Counted from the stretch's first letter, positions 21,801 to 35,569 are shown. The stretch is 64,000 bases of DNA from Ischnura elegans (GCF_921293095.1 NC_060258.1:4402001-4466000), one strand, 5' to 3'. Notes: generated by a model from the letters alone, not told the origin. Translations and numbers: made by a program.

Positions 21801-24040
21801 CAGAGTGGGCTAAAAGCGAAAAACGCTGAAAATACAAAGTTGAACAAATTTAGCGGGAAACTACCACCCTTGATTTTTCCTGAAAATTGCCAAATTTACC
21901 CTCGTACAATGGTTTCATGAATAGTCCACGTCCTCATTTCGCGCCTCCATTGCTTTCTCTGACAGTTGTCCCAAGGGTAAAATGGACTCATTTGCAATAT
22001 CAGATCCGTTAAAGAAGACTTTATGTACGGACGGTGGCGTACAGTAATAGTTTTTTTAAGGACCAGAGATGGCTATCTTGAGAGGATATCTAGAATAATT
22101 GTGATGACTTTTGAATTTTAGGTACCTGTTTTATCCTTCACCCAACGGAGAGGAATAGGGGAGCTTACTAACAAGAATTCATGAAACATATAGCTCTCGT
22201 TCCCACATATGGTTATATTGTGCATGTCCTAACTGCTGTCAAAGCCGTATTTGCAAATTAAAATGCTCTTTATATGCAACGAGGGACTTATTGGGTCTGT
22301 ATAAATGCAAGTTATGATTCGAGATGCAATTTCCAGACGACTTTCGGTAACTTCATATATACCCTTTCCTACAATAATATCACTCGGGTAAATTGAATCC
22401 TATGTTCACCACACTCTCTCATAACTGGGGTAAAGATTATGTCCATGGCATTTCACAGATTTTCGAATACCCTTGTACTGAAATTTTGAGAGCTGCATGG
22501 ACGCAATTACTTAGTGAGAGGGCCTCTTCATCTGACATCATATAAGATTCGGGGTTGCATTTTCTCCACTTGGCAAGGGTCCCTCTTGCCTCCGTGGTGT
22601 GGTCATTGTAGCTTCATTTATTAGCTTGGAGGTGGCCTCATAGCCCCCATCCCTTACATTAATATCTGCTGAAAATGAAAGAACTTCAGCGGAATGGGAG
22701 GATAAAGCCTTTCGTTTTCCTCCCTGAAAACATGCGACTGGACGTGCACATGCACTGGCTAAACTAGAGCAGCATGCACATAATGCTGCATAAGGAATGG
22801 CTATAGATTACTTAAAATCAAGAATATAAACCTAATAAACTTACTGGATAAGGATGATGTACCCTGCAAGCATTCAAGAAAGTTTTTCGGAAAATCAATT
22901 ACTGTCTTGAGCCATTTGCCATCACGTTTTATGGAATCTATTCCTCACTCTTGAACGTTCATTCCACTTCCTCACGTATTTCAAAATAAATCCATTCAAG
23001 AATTCACTATGAAGATACAATGCTATCCTTATCAGGCGCAAAATGCAATTTTGTAGCAATATATTTCGCCACATAAATACTTTTGCATTAGATTTTTGCT
23101 TCCTTCATTTCAATAGGATATCATGCAGCTGCAACTGTGAAATTTCTTTGGGAGATATTTATACCTATAGTTTTACGTAACTTAAAAACAGATCCTAAAA
23201 TTAAATGGCATTAAAGAGAAAAATTTCGAAAATATAAACAAAAGAAAACGGAAAAGATGGTGTACCAAGTAGGAAATGTAAATGAGAAAAAAAGTTTAGT
23301 TACAAATAAAATTCGAAATTACGTAAAGTGAATTAAAGTTTTCAATCAAAAGAACAAAAAGACCTTTAGCAAAAATTAAATGAGAAACCATTATTTGCAA
23401 TGCAGTCAAAATGGAATATCAACGTTACTTCGACTAAAATAGATCCTTTCACAGTTGGATGTATGAATCTAACCAACACAGAAAAAAATCGAAGTATTCG
23501 GTTTTCAAGAAAAGCAACAGGAACACAACAAATAGAACCGTTCGGCATCGTAGTATAAGAACAACCAAATGTGAAAATGCATTTCCATAGGAAATAGAAA
23601 ATATTCCTGCGAATATCTAAGCAAAAAACTACTCCCATGAACATTGTCGGTAGACCTTTAGATAGGTATGGGAGGCTAGGAAGTGGAGGCCATGGATCAC
23701 AGACAGCTCTTGCCTAGATAGAGAGTTTGTTAGTAAAAGAACCGTTACCATACTTTAAGCACACGACGTTAGTCAATTCTCCGTAGTAGTATATGAAATA
23801 CACTCAAAAGAAAGAAATCTCTCAGTGTACCTCTTTCAGTGCCCAGCGATTGCATAATAAGTATCATTCGTAGCAATATTTATTAATTTTACTTTTTGGT
23901 GATCATTTTCTATCACGATTATATCTATTATCCAGATATAAAAGTGAATGTGGTCATATCGCATCCACACGCTTGCCCCGTCGCCGTACTCTCCGCCGCC
24001 GCCAGCCAGAACCGCAGTCGACCCCACGGTCCGCACGCAT
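21801..24040 (-). mobile_element. Transib-related copy D (old, rearranged)
   Basis: The left end CAGAGTGGGCTAAAAGCG corresponds to CACAGTGGGCTAGAATCG of copies B and C. The next 100 nt match their arms (TTGAACAAATTTAGCGGGAAA; CCTGAAAATTGCC). At about 21924 the sequence jumps to the transposase C-terminus, then follows copy B to about 22980. The segment 23640-24040 matches the opposite arm, including the GC-rich CGCCGTACTCTCCGCCGCCG patch. No clean right terminus or target duplication remains. It is more diverged than B and C, so it is an older relative. Confidence 0.65.
21924..22040 (-). pseudogene. Transib transposase C-terminal fragment in copy D
   Basis: On the - strand this is open and reads TPPSVHKVFFNGSDIANES, then LPLGQLSEKAMEARNEDV. 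It aligns with GEAMEARNKD in copy A and with the matching parts of B and C. From what I know of Transib and RAG1, the residue six before the conserved Asn is the catalytic Glu. Here it is Lys, so this copy is inactive on that ground alone. The rest of the protein is missing. Confidence 0.65.
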
Positions 24041-24059
24041 TGAACCGGAAAATTTACTT

Positions 24060-24330
24060 AGTAAAATAATAATATAGCCGTTATTTTTTTTCGCAAAAAT
24101 TCTCAAAAATGTTGAGTTATAAACAATTTGGCGTCAATTTACGCGGAAATGTAAACCGGTGACAAGAGAGTAAGGTATTATTAAGATGATAGTAAAAAAA
24201 AATCAGCTGCAAGGTTTTGCAAGTATTCGAATAACAACCATTTTGTGCATATATGCCGCACGTATGAGTGTCAACCCGCGAGCATCAGCTTAGTCTAGGC
24301 TCACGGTAAAATGTGTCTTCATTTTATTGT
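24060..24330 (+). repeat. Dispersed repeat, copy 2 (partner at 20340-20770)
   Basis: See the first copy. Its shared core is the CCGGTGACAAG..GTAAGGTATTA and AATCAGCTGCAAGG..TATTCGAATAAC blocks. It lies between Transib copies D and A. Confidence 0.5.
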
Positions 24331-24533
24331 CGAGAATCACAAAAAAAGAATTTTCATTTTATATATTATTTTCTATTTTATTACTGCCCAAAAATACCAT
24401 ATGGAGCAGTAAAAAAAATTGACTTTTCAATGTTGAGCGCATTCGTGATGCTGAAAATCCAAGCGCCAAACCAGAGATTTTGTGGATGTGGACAATAGCC
24501 TGAAATATCCATTACTGCTCTGTAGGCACGTCG

Positions 24534-27500
24534 CACCGTGGTCCCAAATCGAAAAAAGCTGGCCAAAAGTCGTTTTTTCGAATTTTTTCAAGAAATTTTG
24601 GACCTTATATTCGGATTCTACAGGATATGGTCTACAAAGTACACTACTAAGTTAGTATTTTTGTTCATCAGAGCGGCTGCGGTGATCCGTCAAACATGGA
24701 GCATTCACCGTAAAAATCACAGTTGCGTAAAATCGGTCGATTTTGATGAAGTTCAGCGTCATGCAGGACAACCTTTACGCGATAAATTTGCCAAAAACAT
24801 TTTTAACTACAAATATAAACATTATTACATAGGCTGACATAAATTTTATTCGGATTTTACTATGTTTACTATTTTATATATATTTTGTAACTGTTAGTGT
24901 TTTTTACCCGAATTTTCAAATAAAATGTACAATATCGTTTAGAGAAGCACGTTCCATCACGGTGTCTTTTGCACCAATACAAAGGGAAAAGTATATGCAA
25001 CGCAGCAGTGAAGAAAAGTTTTGCTACTAGTTGCTACTCCGACCTCAGCATTGATTTAACTATAATGATGCAATGCGCTGACGCGGGCGGCGGCCTGGCT
25101 GGCGCGTGGTAGGGCACGAGGAAATCCTGTATTTATGGGTGTTATTCAAGATTGTTGGATATTTTATTTCTTCAAAAAATATTTACCCTATGAATAAACA
25201 CCTCTTGTCATACGTAGAACATTTTATCATTAATAGTTTCCACTTGACCTTACCTTTTATTTACGCATGCCCGTGCTCTCATAAAATTGCTTAAGGACTC
25301 GAGCGGAAGGATTTATTTATGGAACGAAAGTTCGCAGCTGTGCTTATAGTAATCCTCAAAAACTTTAATGCATTCAAAACAAAAAAGAATCCCTCAAATG
25401 CTACTCCACCCTTTCCTTCCGTTAGACGGATTAGTTTTCGCCCTCACGCGGCACCTTGTCCCTCTGTCGCCTCCTTAGCGGCCTCCTCAACCACATGCAG
25501 GGCAAACGACTGCCGAAAAGGCCTAGGCTATTAATTGCGCCCATCGGAAAAACACAACCACCGCTCTCTGTACACTTGTTATGAATTGCACTTTGGCCAC
25601 CGGGGATGAACGGAGTAAGCCTTTTCACCCTTCAAATGTGATATGTCCTAGAAAATGAAGATTATATCATCGCGAACCCCCAAATTACTTCTAGATATCG
25701 CTTGCCCGAAATTTTCTCGCCAAAATTCAGTTTTACTCAGATTTTGCCAAACGAAAGACGTGAAAGTTAGTTTCCTCAAGCGAGAAGATCGAGTCTTGAA
25801 AAAGTCGAGTATCCTCGAACTTTTTAAAGAAGACTTGTGGGGTTGAAGAAGAGTGCCCATAGTGTTTTAGTTCGATAACTCTAAAAATTTTCACGCATCT
25901 TCAGATGCATGAAAAATTTCTTGAAAGTGGAAAAGGGTCCGTATCGTTTATAAACCAATACTTATTGGATTGCTGGAGCAACAAGTTAGTGTTAGATGAG
26001 GACGTTAATACAAAAGTTATCCTAAAACAATTGCGGAGAAGTGTTTTTTTCTCAAATTATCTTCGCCGGTGGAAGGAAAGCAAAAGAAATGACAGGTTTT
26101 TTAGAAAAAAGTTCACTGGTTGCCTAAATGAGAATTTGAAATTTCCTCCACCTTTGTTTAAACGTCAGCCCATTACATTCAGTAAGTATTTAATGTGGAA
26201 TTTGTGATGAATTTAGAGTGATATTCATTCTACTTAATTCAATATGTTAGTCAAAATTGCTACTTTTGAAGGTTCATCAGGTTTATTGAAATTGGTCGAC
26301 CAAAAGAAAACAATTTGAGAAGTCCACCGAAAGGGCCTAGAGAAGGAGTTTGTGGTGAAAATAATAAATGAGGTGACAAAAACCACTCTCTCAAGAGCGC
26401 GGCGAGTGTTATCAAAATGGAGAGCCAAGGGTGTGAGGCAAAGTTAAATCTCCCACGAGGAAGCCCTTTCCATGATCGTTTCTGATAATTTCACGAAACA
26501 TCAGTACTTGCTCCTCCGACGGACATCTAAAGAAGCTGCCCTTCCTATTGTCCACCTGTCCGGGGAGGCAATGGAGGCGAGGAATAAGGACATAAGAAGA
26601 TTCAGGGAGCACCATGCAAGGAAATTTTCCTGGATAGCAACGAATGAAGACCTGTTTAAAAGATTACTCCTAACTTCAGATGCAATGATATCAAGTATTT
26701 CTAAGGCTCAAAGAAGGATATTACTTCAATTACCAGTCGAGGTAAAGAGTTTATTAATCCTGGAAGAATTGGGTGGATGACGACTGTGATGAGGATTTGT
26801 CGGATAGTGATTATGAATGTATTTAAATTTTTTTCGGAACAATGACTGAGAAAGATAAGGAGAAATGTTAACTTATTTTTTTGATAATTGAAAAAGCTCA
26901 AATTAATGGAAAATCTCATTTAATTTTTCGTACCAAATCATGTGCTCGTTAAATTGATGCCTCACTGCGTAAAGAGCTTATTGCAAGCGTATCAATAAAT
27001 TTGGCGTTTAACTTGAGTTATAGGAGTTATGAAATATTGCTTATAATATTTCAATGATTGTAATAATGCCATCGTTGAAACTTTTGAAATAAGGAAGCCC
27101 GTTTAAAATTGCTTCCAAATCCATAGACACGTTAGGAACTATAAAAATGTCTACTTAATTAGAATTAGATATTATAATTTTTAAACAATTAATGCAGTAC
27201 AGTAATATTAATAATATACTTATAATATAAATTTCCAATTAACATTAACTTATTTTTCGTTTCAAATACGATCAAACATATGAGAAAGTAGAAAATTTTG
27301 TCTTGGTTCATTCAAATTCAGATGTTCAAAATTTGTCCAAAAATAAACAATGCAGTAATTTTATATGCATTTATGTATGTTTAATATAACTAATTCAGTT
27401 TTATGATATGTATAATTTTTATTTACTATCACCAGTATAATCTCAAATTCCAATGTTAAAAAATTAATTGTTTAAACAAAATGTGAAATAACAATAAAGT

Positions 27501-27641
27501 CATTGCAAATACATAAAAAATAGTTATAAATTAAGAATAAGCGGGTCAAAAACAATAAGAATTGACCTTAGGTCAAGTATATACATAATAACAACGGCGT
27601 AATTAATTTTGGCCAGCTTTTTTCGATTTGGGACCACTGTG
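24534..27641 (+). mobile_element. Transib copy A
   Basis: The 3.1-kb element has 35-bp TIRs: CACCGTGGTCCCAAATCG at the left and CACAGTGGTCCCAAATCG at the right (read inward), both continuing AAAAAAGCTGGCCAAAA with one mismatch overall. It is flanked on both sides by CGTCG (24529-24533 and 27642-27646). Ends of the form CACWRTG plus a 5-bp GC-rich target like CGNCG are hallmarks of Transib, the superfamily related to RAG1. It carries a broken transposase gene. Confidence 0.85.
25905..26825 (+). pseudogene. Transib transposase pseudogene of copy A, internally deleted
   Basis: An N-terminal exon-like ORF (25905-26181) ends at GTAAGT. An acceptor at 26280 precedes a GRPK-containing segment whose frame is broken by small indels and a stop. 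From 26472 the ORF reads SDNFTKHQYLLLRRTSKE and then, apparently across a large internal deletion, HLSGEAMEARNKDIRRFREH and KRLLLTSDAMISS. The second part matches the region holding the third catalytic residue (Glu) in Transib and RAG1. The tail ends in the acidic WVDDDCDEDLSDSDYE after one more frame change. The two catalytic Asp regions are missing, so it is inactive. Confidence 0.75.
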
Positions 27642-27646
27642 CGTCG

Positions 27647-30600
27647 TTCGATGGAATTCAAAAGATCGAATTTCTCTCAAGAAATGCTGTCCGTCAACGA
27701 TAAATCTCCCATTAATCAGGCTGATTGCTGAATCAAGACCCGGATTATGCACTTCTTCTGTATTTAAGTTCAATGAGTCCCTGAAATATAAAACAAATCC
27801 ATATGTATTAAAGCAATAGTACTACATGCAGCAACTATATCATATTAAGCAGCTTAGAAAATTATAAACTAAGGGTGTGCTGCAATTCCGAGATGGAATT
27901 ATATCGTTGAATTTACGTAATTAATGAAATTTGAGTTCAGCGCGCCAAATGCTCAAAGCTACAGAGAACGTGAACGGATTCAAGGTATTTATGAACCTGG
28001 AGTAAAAGGATTCTTTTTGCCAAGGGGATATATCCCGAGAGTATTCTGTCCATCGTCCAGCGAACCTATACGAACTTTCGTCTCAAATAATCTCTGGGGA
28101 AAAGCTTTCATTGAATCTGGCGCTAGACAATACTTCGTAAAGGCGTCTTGGATGGGATTGAATTAGAAGTGAATTGTACTTAATCGCCAAATTTTTAGCC
28201 ATAATTAACCAGGCTAAAACATTATTTTCTAGCAATGTCCGTTGTGCATGATTGTGTCCGCTAGAAACGAAATCTTTATCACACAGAAAATAAAGATTCT
28301 TCATTGCGTTTCATTTGCATCAAACTTGCTAGCAAAAGCATACGATGTAATTTATTCATCCCAAATAAAATGTATTCATGTATTTCATCTACCGTGTAAA
28401 GTGTATTGTGAAAATTATTTCTTCGCTCTTTGCATTTCAACCTAGCTCCGATCGTGTTGTCAAGTTGGACTTGCCATTACGTGAAACGAATCCCCATGAC
28501 AACACGCTCTCAGCTATTCATGTAACATGACCCCACACTCCAGAATATGAGCTGGAGGTTGGATCAGGTGTGCCGACTGCCTGACGCCAGTCCCCCTGCC
28601 TTCGCTATTTCCCCTCTCAGTTCGAGCGGCCGCTGCCGTTGCCAACCCACGTGCGCAGTGAGACTCGCATGCCGGCTAAATGGGAGGATGTGCGGTCCGT
28701 GTGGTCGCGCAAGGCTCGTGCGAAGTGCGGTGTGTGTGTGTTAGGAAGATTTGTTTTTGTCTCTATTATTTGAAGCATAAAACATCGGGATGGACTAAAA
28801 TGAAAATAAAAGATACTTCATTCGAGTGGAAAGAAATTTTATTCTTATCTTCTTATTTGACAGGCCAACCCTCGGAAAAACATACATTTTTGCTAAATTG
28901 GCGTCTGTGCAGTTAAATTTGTCTCAAGACTAAATATGAGACTTTAAATGAAGAATATCACACCCCGGTGGAGGCTTCTTTGAACTTGGTACGCGAAAAA
29001 TTAAGTTTTTCCTTCAATAATATCGGAAGCCTAGAACATCAACTATCATCAACCAATCTATTTTCGTCCGCCCTTACACCTCCCAAATCCCGTCTATTCC
29101 AAAGCTTCACAAAAGGAAGGTCGAATACGATTACCATGCGTTATAGATAGTTAAGTATTACTCAGGACATAAATTCATTTTACGGATATTATTTCTAAAG
29201 AACTTTACGGAATATAAGCTTTTTTACCGTACAGAAGTGGAATTCTAAGAATAATTCTCAGAACATCCTCTGGAACTTAGATATGGTACTCATTCTACAG
29301 TAAAAAAGTCGATTTTCTTTGATTGGGGTAAGTGATTTTGTAATGGAGCATGATTTTATAAATAAGAGAAAAATTCGTATTTCAACTATTACTCAAAGAA
29401 AATACATGAAATAAGTTGTATACTTACATTAAGCCTTCAGAATTCAAATGATGAGTTGGGTCTAAATATTCTGGATTATCTACAGTGGTGCTTAATTTCC
29501 TGATAAGTCGGTGGATAAACGTTAAAAAATATAAAAATTGGCTACAAATAGATAATAATATATTCATTGTATTACCATATCTGAATACTCACTTCATTCG
29601 CCACTTCCTGATACTTTCTGCTGATCTCTTCTTTCTCTTTGCCGACAGGAGTAAGACTCCCTTTTGGCTGCGTCGATAGTCTCTCTTAGAATTAGTAGTT
29701 TCCATCGATAAGCTTTCTTGTTTGACTCAGGCAAAACCAAAATTCAACAATGAAAAAAATTAGCGTCGCATGGGCACGATCGAAGAAAGTGAGACCAGAA
29801 TCCCCAGCTAAGGAATCGAAACTCGATAACTCTGTCAGAGTTGTCTAGAAGTGACAAGATCACACGACTGCAAGATGTTAATGCTTATCCTGTGCGCTCC
29901 TGAGTCGTTCGTTACCTCCCCTCAAGTCCATCAAGAACCTCCAAGCTTCAAAGAAAGAGGGAGAGCGCTCCTTCCCCTACACGACCCCTCCCCCTGCCGT
30001 GCTTTCGCTGCCTCCCCTTCCTCTTGCCGAGCGATCGAGTTCATCTAGTACCCTCACCTCGCCGCAGGCGACGCCCTACGACGGCTCCTGTTTTAGTCAT
30101 TATTATTAGGTAATTTATGACTAAATGCATGCGTATTTCTTGGTTTTAAAACTCGAAATCTACTATTAACGTAGCTGAGGATTTTCCGTTGTGATTAGTT
30201 TTTGCTTAAAACAATGCGTTCACTTAATTACAACGTGTTAAAATTGCAATTTCCACTTTATGTAAATTTGGGTAAGCTAGGAAGAACAAATACAGTAACT
30301 TTTTATACAATGGCGAAAATTTCACTCCGATATTTTCATTATCACCGCTTAAATTAGAAAACGCGTTTACCGGGCAATCACCTTTCGCCTTAAACATTTT
30401 ATGTTTATTTTCTATTTTATCACTTTCCTAAACTACTAAATGTAACGATTAAGTAATTGTGTTGCTCGATGTTAAGCGCATTTTTGACGCAGGGAGAGGC
30501 GGAGGATAATATTTTCTTTTATCGCATGCATGCACGACTTTAATCGCGTTTTGGTAATCTTTTGATGTAAGGACGACATGCTGCTTGCACTAATATTGGG

Positions 30601-31160
30601 AAAACCCACCATTGACTTTCGTTTCTTCCGATCCGAAGTGGCAGGAGACTCGTTACTTGAACACTTGCTGCACCCAAGGGATCTGGGAAGCGGTCCTTAG
30701 TCGGGACATTCTGCTATTTCCCAATGGTGAACCACCCAAATTGACTTGATTGCTATACTAAAGGCAGTTTGACTGCAAGTAAAACACACGTGTTGACACT
30801 AGAATGTATGGGGCAAGCCGCATACCTATGAAGATCGCCATCGGTCATTTGACCGTTCCCTATTTTCTTGCGCTCTTCCATTCGTTTTCCCTTCATATTT
30901 TTACGCTACGGAGATTGAAGTGTTCTGATTACTTTTCATGTTCTGATTAGTTTCACGGTTAGATTTAGTGTCAAAAAAATTATCTGCCCAAAAAACATCA
31001 ATTACACCAAAAAAATATTTCTGTAACATAAAAACGTGCGTGACAGGCATAGTTAAAAAAATTATGACTTGTGTTTTTAAATTCAAGTAAGATTTCACAC
31101 GTTATTTACTGAAGTTTTCTGGGTTAAAAACATCAGAGAAAAAACCAGAAATGCAGAATT
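27647..31160. other. No supported gene
   Basis: AT-rich sequence with scattered C/T-rich or GC-rich patches (28550-28690, 29890-30080). Short ORFs such as 27924-28166 have no recognisable motif. A 10-bp inverted pair (CGTGTTGTCA/TGACAACACG) lies at 28453-28506. The stretch 30390-30490 resembles 24345-24440 (ATTTTCTATTTTAT, then ATGTT[AG]AGCGCATT), so some of it is old dispersed repeat. Confidence 0.5.
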
Positions 31161-31164
31161 AAAA

Positions 31165-31300
31165 TGTATGATCTTAGGTTTTCCCGGCTTATTAGTCGCA
31201 GAAAAGTTTCTCGGGTTTTCCACCGGTTCATTTCGTCCATGTCTCCCGACGTTTCGATCCGTGACTTGCTGATAATCCTCAGGGGATTCTTCCGAGCGGT
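31165..31300 (-). repeat. PLE-type 3' tail with CTGAGGA..GAAAC core
   Basis: On the - strand: CCCTGAGGATTATCAGC, then CGGATCGAAACGTCGGG (31245-31284), and about 35 nt on GAACCGGTGGAAAACCCGAG. CTGAGGA fits the hammerhead box CUGANGA exactly and GAAAC follows. The layout equals the tail of the intact PLE. A - strand ORF (31095-31472) reads through the motif but shows no known domain. Confidence 0.55.
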
Positions 31301-33652
31301 TTGCCTTTTTAAATGGCATCCTATATTTTTTATTTGGCCATTCATTTCCTCTCCTATAATTCCTCCTGTTCATATCCTTGTAAATAACAAAGCTACAAGG
31401 AAGACAATCATACTGATTAACGTCCCCCTGACGGGTAATGAACATTTGCGTGACACATTTTTGAATATGCAACTGAACAAAAAGTTATTTCGGGTGGTCA
31501 AGATAAATGGGACACCCTGTATATAAAAGGGACCTATACATTGTGAGGTCAAAAGATCAAAATTGTAAAATTTTGCTTGCATTCAACAAAAATTAAGACC
31601 TCACCCCTTAAGTGTGGCAATTTTCATGAATATTGCTCAATGCAAAGTTACTAAAATTGCAAGTGAAAAATGACACAAGACCCTTGGGACAGTGTATATT
31701 TAAAAGGGTAGATCCCATATATATGTGTAAAAGGGAAAAACATGTACCCACGGAAAATTAAGTCGAACGAATTTCAAGAGATTTGGTTTCAGTTAATCGA
31801 AGAGGAGGAGGAAAAAATTAAACTCGCTACTTTGTTAATATGTATTTTTTTATTCCGATGACAGAAGATGGCGAACTTATTCGCGATAAACCTCTTTTAT
31901 TAGAGAAGAATGAAACTTGGTTGAATGAAATTATTGATATCCGTGATGTTGTCTTTCGCTACCTTCCAAACACCTCAGATTTGTATTATCCTTGTACTCT
32001 GACGGTAATATAGTGTTCCCTGGGCGTTTGTGATAACTTTTTTAAACTGCCGACTTCGATGACACTAAGGATAGTCTAAGCAAACAATTCACCGATGACA
32101 CTACCCGCTAAATCTAAATTGCTAAGGGATAGAAACTACCTTAAAGGACATTCCCCTGCAGAGTTGCCTTTTGCCATAAAAATGAGGCTAAGAGAGGCAA
32201 GGCATGGCACAGAAGCGTATCTGGTTAAAGACGCTACCAATACTCCCACAATTCATAGTATAGGTATCGTAACCGTCGCCGTTTGGCCGGTGATATTACG
32301 GGTTGAATGGACGCTTTGAGAGAGGGAGAGCATTACCTCATGGTCAAGCGCAGGTTTATTTTTTTGTATGTGTGTGTGTGGATTGTTTCTGAGTGCGAGC
32401 GAACGATGCGAGCGTGATTCATTTTTCCCTCCCCCGCGCCCACCTTCAACTCCCGCTTTCCCGAGTCTTCATGTTGTGAAGTGAACGAAGACATCCCCCC
32501 ATCTCCCCCATGGTTATATGACTCGAGAGAGCATCCATTAACGGACCCTCCCACTGCCCCCACCCCAGGTAAGCCACTCCGGCTTTTGGGGATAAAAACC
32601 CTGCGATTTTGGCCGCCGGGAGGAGAACGAGTCCGGTCACGCGGTCACGCTGGGCGTAAGGTTGCCAAAGTAAAGGAAGAAGTCGGCCTGTTTTTTTTAA
32701 GTGTTGCTGGCAACACACGTAGCCGGAGGAGGTTTATCGGGACGTGGCGTGGGTGGACAGGCGAAATTGAAGCGTGATAGAAGAAAGGAGACTGACCTGT
32801 AATTTTCCGTCGCCAAAGGAAAGCCGTCCCGCGTTACCCCATCAAGGAGACGGCGGAAAGCAAAAGCCCTTACCAGGAGCCGTAAAAAGCAGAAACTCAG
32901 CCCTCAGCGTTGACGCGACCAGGATATGATAAGTACTACTGCCCTTGCGCCAAACCAACAACTAAGACATTTACCCCCTCCCCAAGTTAAGAAGATTCCG
33001 GACCAGTGTCCTCTACGAACCCTAAACTGTATCCCAAAATAGTTCCCCCCCATTCAGTGCAGAAGAGCCGTTTCCACCCCCCCTCCGATCTTTATTGTTC
33101 GTTGTCCGATTCCCCCTATCCCCTCCGGTGTGCGAGTGTGTATGAGTGTATTAGTTTGTAAGGACAGGATATGTTTTTCTTTTGATTATATTGTCATTTA
33201 AATTTGTGATCAGATGGTGCAAGATAAAGTGATGAAATCAATCGGGCGAGAATCAGTTGTTTCACTTGTGTTTGCTCAGTTGTCTTATGATGTTATATTC
33301 AGTCGATTCTCGCATATGCCCGCAAGGAAGCGGCAATCTAATGCATGATTATGTATTCACGATTATCTGCTGTTTTCATTAAATTTGTGTCAAACGAAGG
33401 ATTTATAGAAAGCTCTCGTTCTTTCAAGCGCACCTATAACCACGAGATCACTCATACGTTCCTTCCCATTCTCGCGCACCCCATATCCTCTCTCTCTCCC
33501 GAAAAAAGAAAAATCCCTTTCCTTGTCCACCCCCAATCATTCCCACTTTCCCCTCCACCCGTGACGAGAGGTCACAATGTATGGTGCAGATGTGATCGAG
33601 TCGGCTCTTTTTCCAATTGGGTAACTGCCGGAGGAGGCCTGGGAATCGTGAA
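31300..33652. other. No supported gene
   Basis: The ORF at 32095-32319 (74 codons) has no recognised motif. 32360-32640 and 33000-33150 are C-rich with short TG runs. 33340-33650 is C/T-rich. It looks like old repeats or intergenic sequence. Confidence 0.45.
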
Positions 33653-34754
33653 TTAACCCTTTAGCGCCTAGCGTGTTCATATGATCACAGCAAACATTAC
33701 TTACTACACGTAACCCTCCCTTCCGCATTTCCCAAAATTTCGTTGTGGGTTTTTGGTTACAACATCTCGATACATTTGTTGTCCAAATGACGAAATATTA
33801 AGTCCTTTCAACTGAATGTTTTTGATACACAGCTTTCTTAAAGTGGTGGTCTACCCTTCACTGCTCCGCGTGAATGCATGACTTCAGTTAACTACATAGT
33901 ACAAGAACATTTTTCTTTTATTTCTGATAAATTCTGGTTCATGAGTTTAGAATACTTCAATGCACTCTACATAATAATATTTTTATAAAATGTTTGTAAA
34001 TAATAATAATATTTAGAAGAAATTTTACCCGTGATCGTACGATCACGCTAGGCGGATACCGTAGCAATGGAGTTCCACGGGGAAGGCAGCCTTACGAACG
34101 CTTCTTTCGATAAAGGTAATAAGGTATTTCTCATTCGTGACAATGTGATAAGGCGCTGGTGTTTCATAGCTTTTATGTTATTCTTTTCACTTTATGGCTG
34201 CGAGTGAAGAATTATATGCCGATTATTATTTAGCGTGTCTGCAGTGAAGCTACTTTGGATCACAATTTTCACATCTCTAAATACTCTCGTTTGAAGCGTC
34301 GCACAGTGGGCTAGAATCGAAAAAAGCTGGCCAAAACCTCAAAATTGATTTTTTTGAGCTAGGAAGTTCAAACTTCGCATACACATTCTCAAATAAATTG
34401 TGCATAACTACCCTGATTATTTTGGTCCTGTGTTTTCACTTTAACAATATATGTGAGGTCAAAGTTGAGCAAATTTAGCGAAAAACGACAACCCTCGATT
34501 TTTTCTGAAAATTGCCGAATTTATCCTCGTGCAGTGGTTTTATAAATTCTTTTATCGACAAAAATGTTACACCATCTTAATTGACACTTATTATTCTTTC
34601 ATTTGAAAGGTTTTTAAAGATTTTGTTTCATCAATAACCATAGATACATAACAAAATGGCGGAGCCTGTTTTCAACCCATTTGTTTACATAAACGTAGAA
34701 AAAAAGTAGACATTGTCACCGGCTTACACTAAGTAACTTATATCATGTCGTTAT

Positions 34755-35082
34755 TTGAAGCTTCTACATTGTGAATCTAAAGTCAAACCTTGCACCAATT
34801 TGCAACCCCGAATTTTAAATCGTTTTTTCGAACGCACGGATGACTCCGGTTCTGGCCGGCGGCGGCGGAGAGTACGGCGACGCGGCAAGCGGGTGGATGC
34901 AATATGGTCTCATTCACTTTTATGTGTGGATAACAGATATATTATTGACAGAAAATAATCACCAGAAAGTAAAATTTATAAATATTGCTACGAATGACTC
35001 TCATTATGCAATCGCTGGGCACTGCAAGAGGTGCACTGGAAGGTTTCTTTCTTTGAGTGCATTCCATGGAGAATGGACTTAA
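34755..35082 (+). other. Short ORF conserved in Transib B/C/D arms (role unknown)
   Basis: In the frame 34840-35082 the left arm encodes an 80-residue ORF (VLAGGGGEYGD, then HFYVWITDIL and FINIATNDSHYAIAGH). Copy C has the same frame in both arms. The more diverged copy D keeps it open over about 66 codons (HFYIWIIDII, LINIATNDTYYAIAGH) before a TGA replaces TGC. An overlapping Arg-rich ORF (34755-34958) is probably a shadow. No known domain. It may be non-coding. Confidence 0.3.
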
Positions 35083-35569
35083 ATCGCGTTCTTAAAGTGG
35101 GGAAACGGACTCTTTTATTAACTAACAAGCTCTTTTTCTAGGCAAGAGCCCTCGATGATCCATGGCCTCCACTTCCTAACCTGTCATACATATTTAAAGG
35201 CCTTCGGACAACGGTCGTTTTATAGTATTGTTGTAGTGCCGAGTCCTTCGAACTTGTTTTTGGTTTGAACTCCTTTTAGCTTCATAAGCTTCGGAAGACA
35301 TAATACTCTCATCGAATAATGTATTCTTTCTGAGAATAACAGTTCATTTTAATCTATGTCTTATGCTCAATATAAAGTATTGATTTAAATCTCTTACCTA
35401 TATATCAACGTCATTATTCTTAATGAACTGCGCTGCTGACAAAATGGTTATTTTTCAGGAATATTTTACCATACAAACATAACATAAACAAAAGCAACAC
35501 AATTTACGCTTTTCCCAACTAACATTCTGCAATTAGCACTGTCAGCAATAAAAGGTTACTGTTTTTCAT

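Noticed and set aside
32333..32777. Overlapping ORFs of 76-98 codons on both strands
   Set aside because: The region is GC-rich, so stops are rare. No frame has recognisable motifs or splice support.
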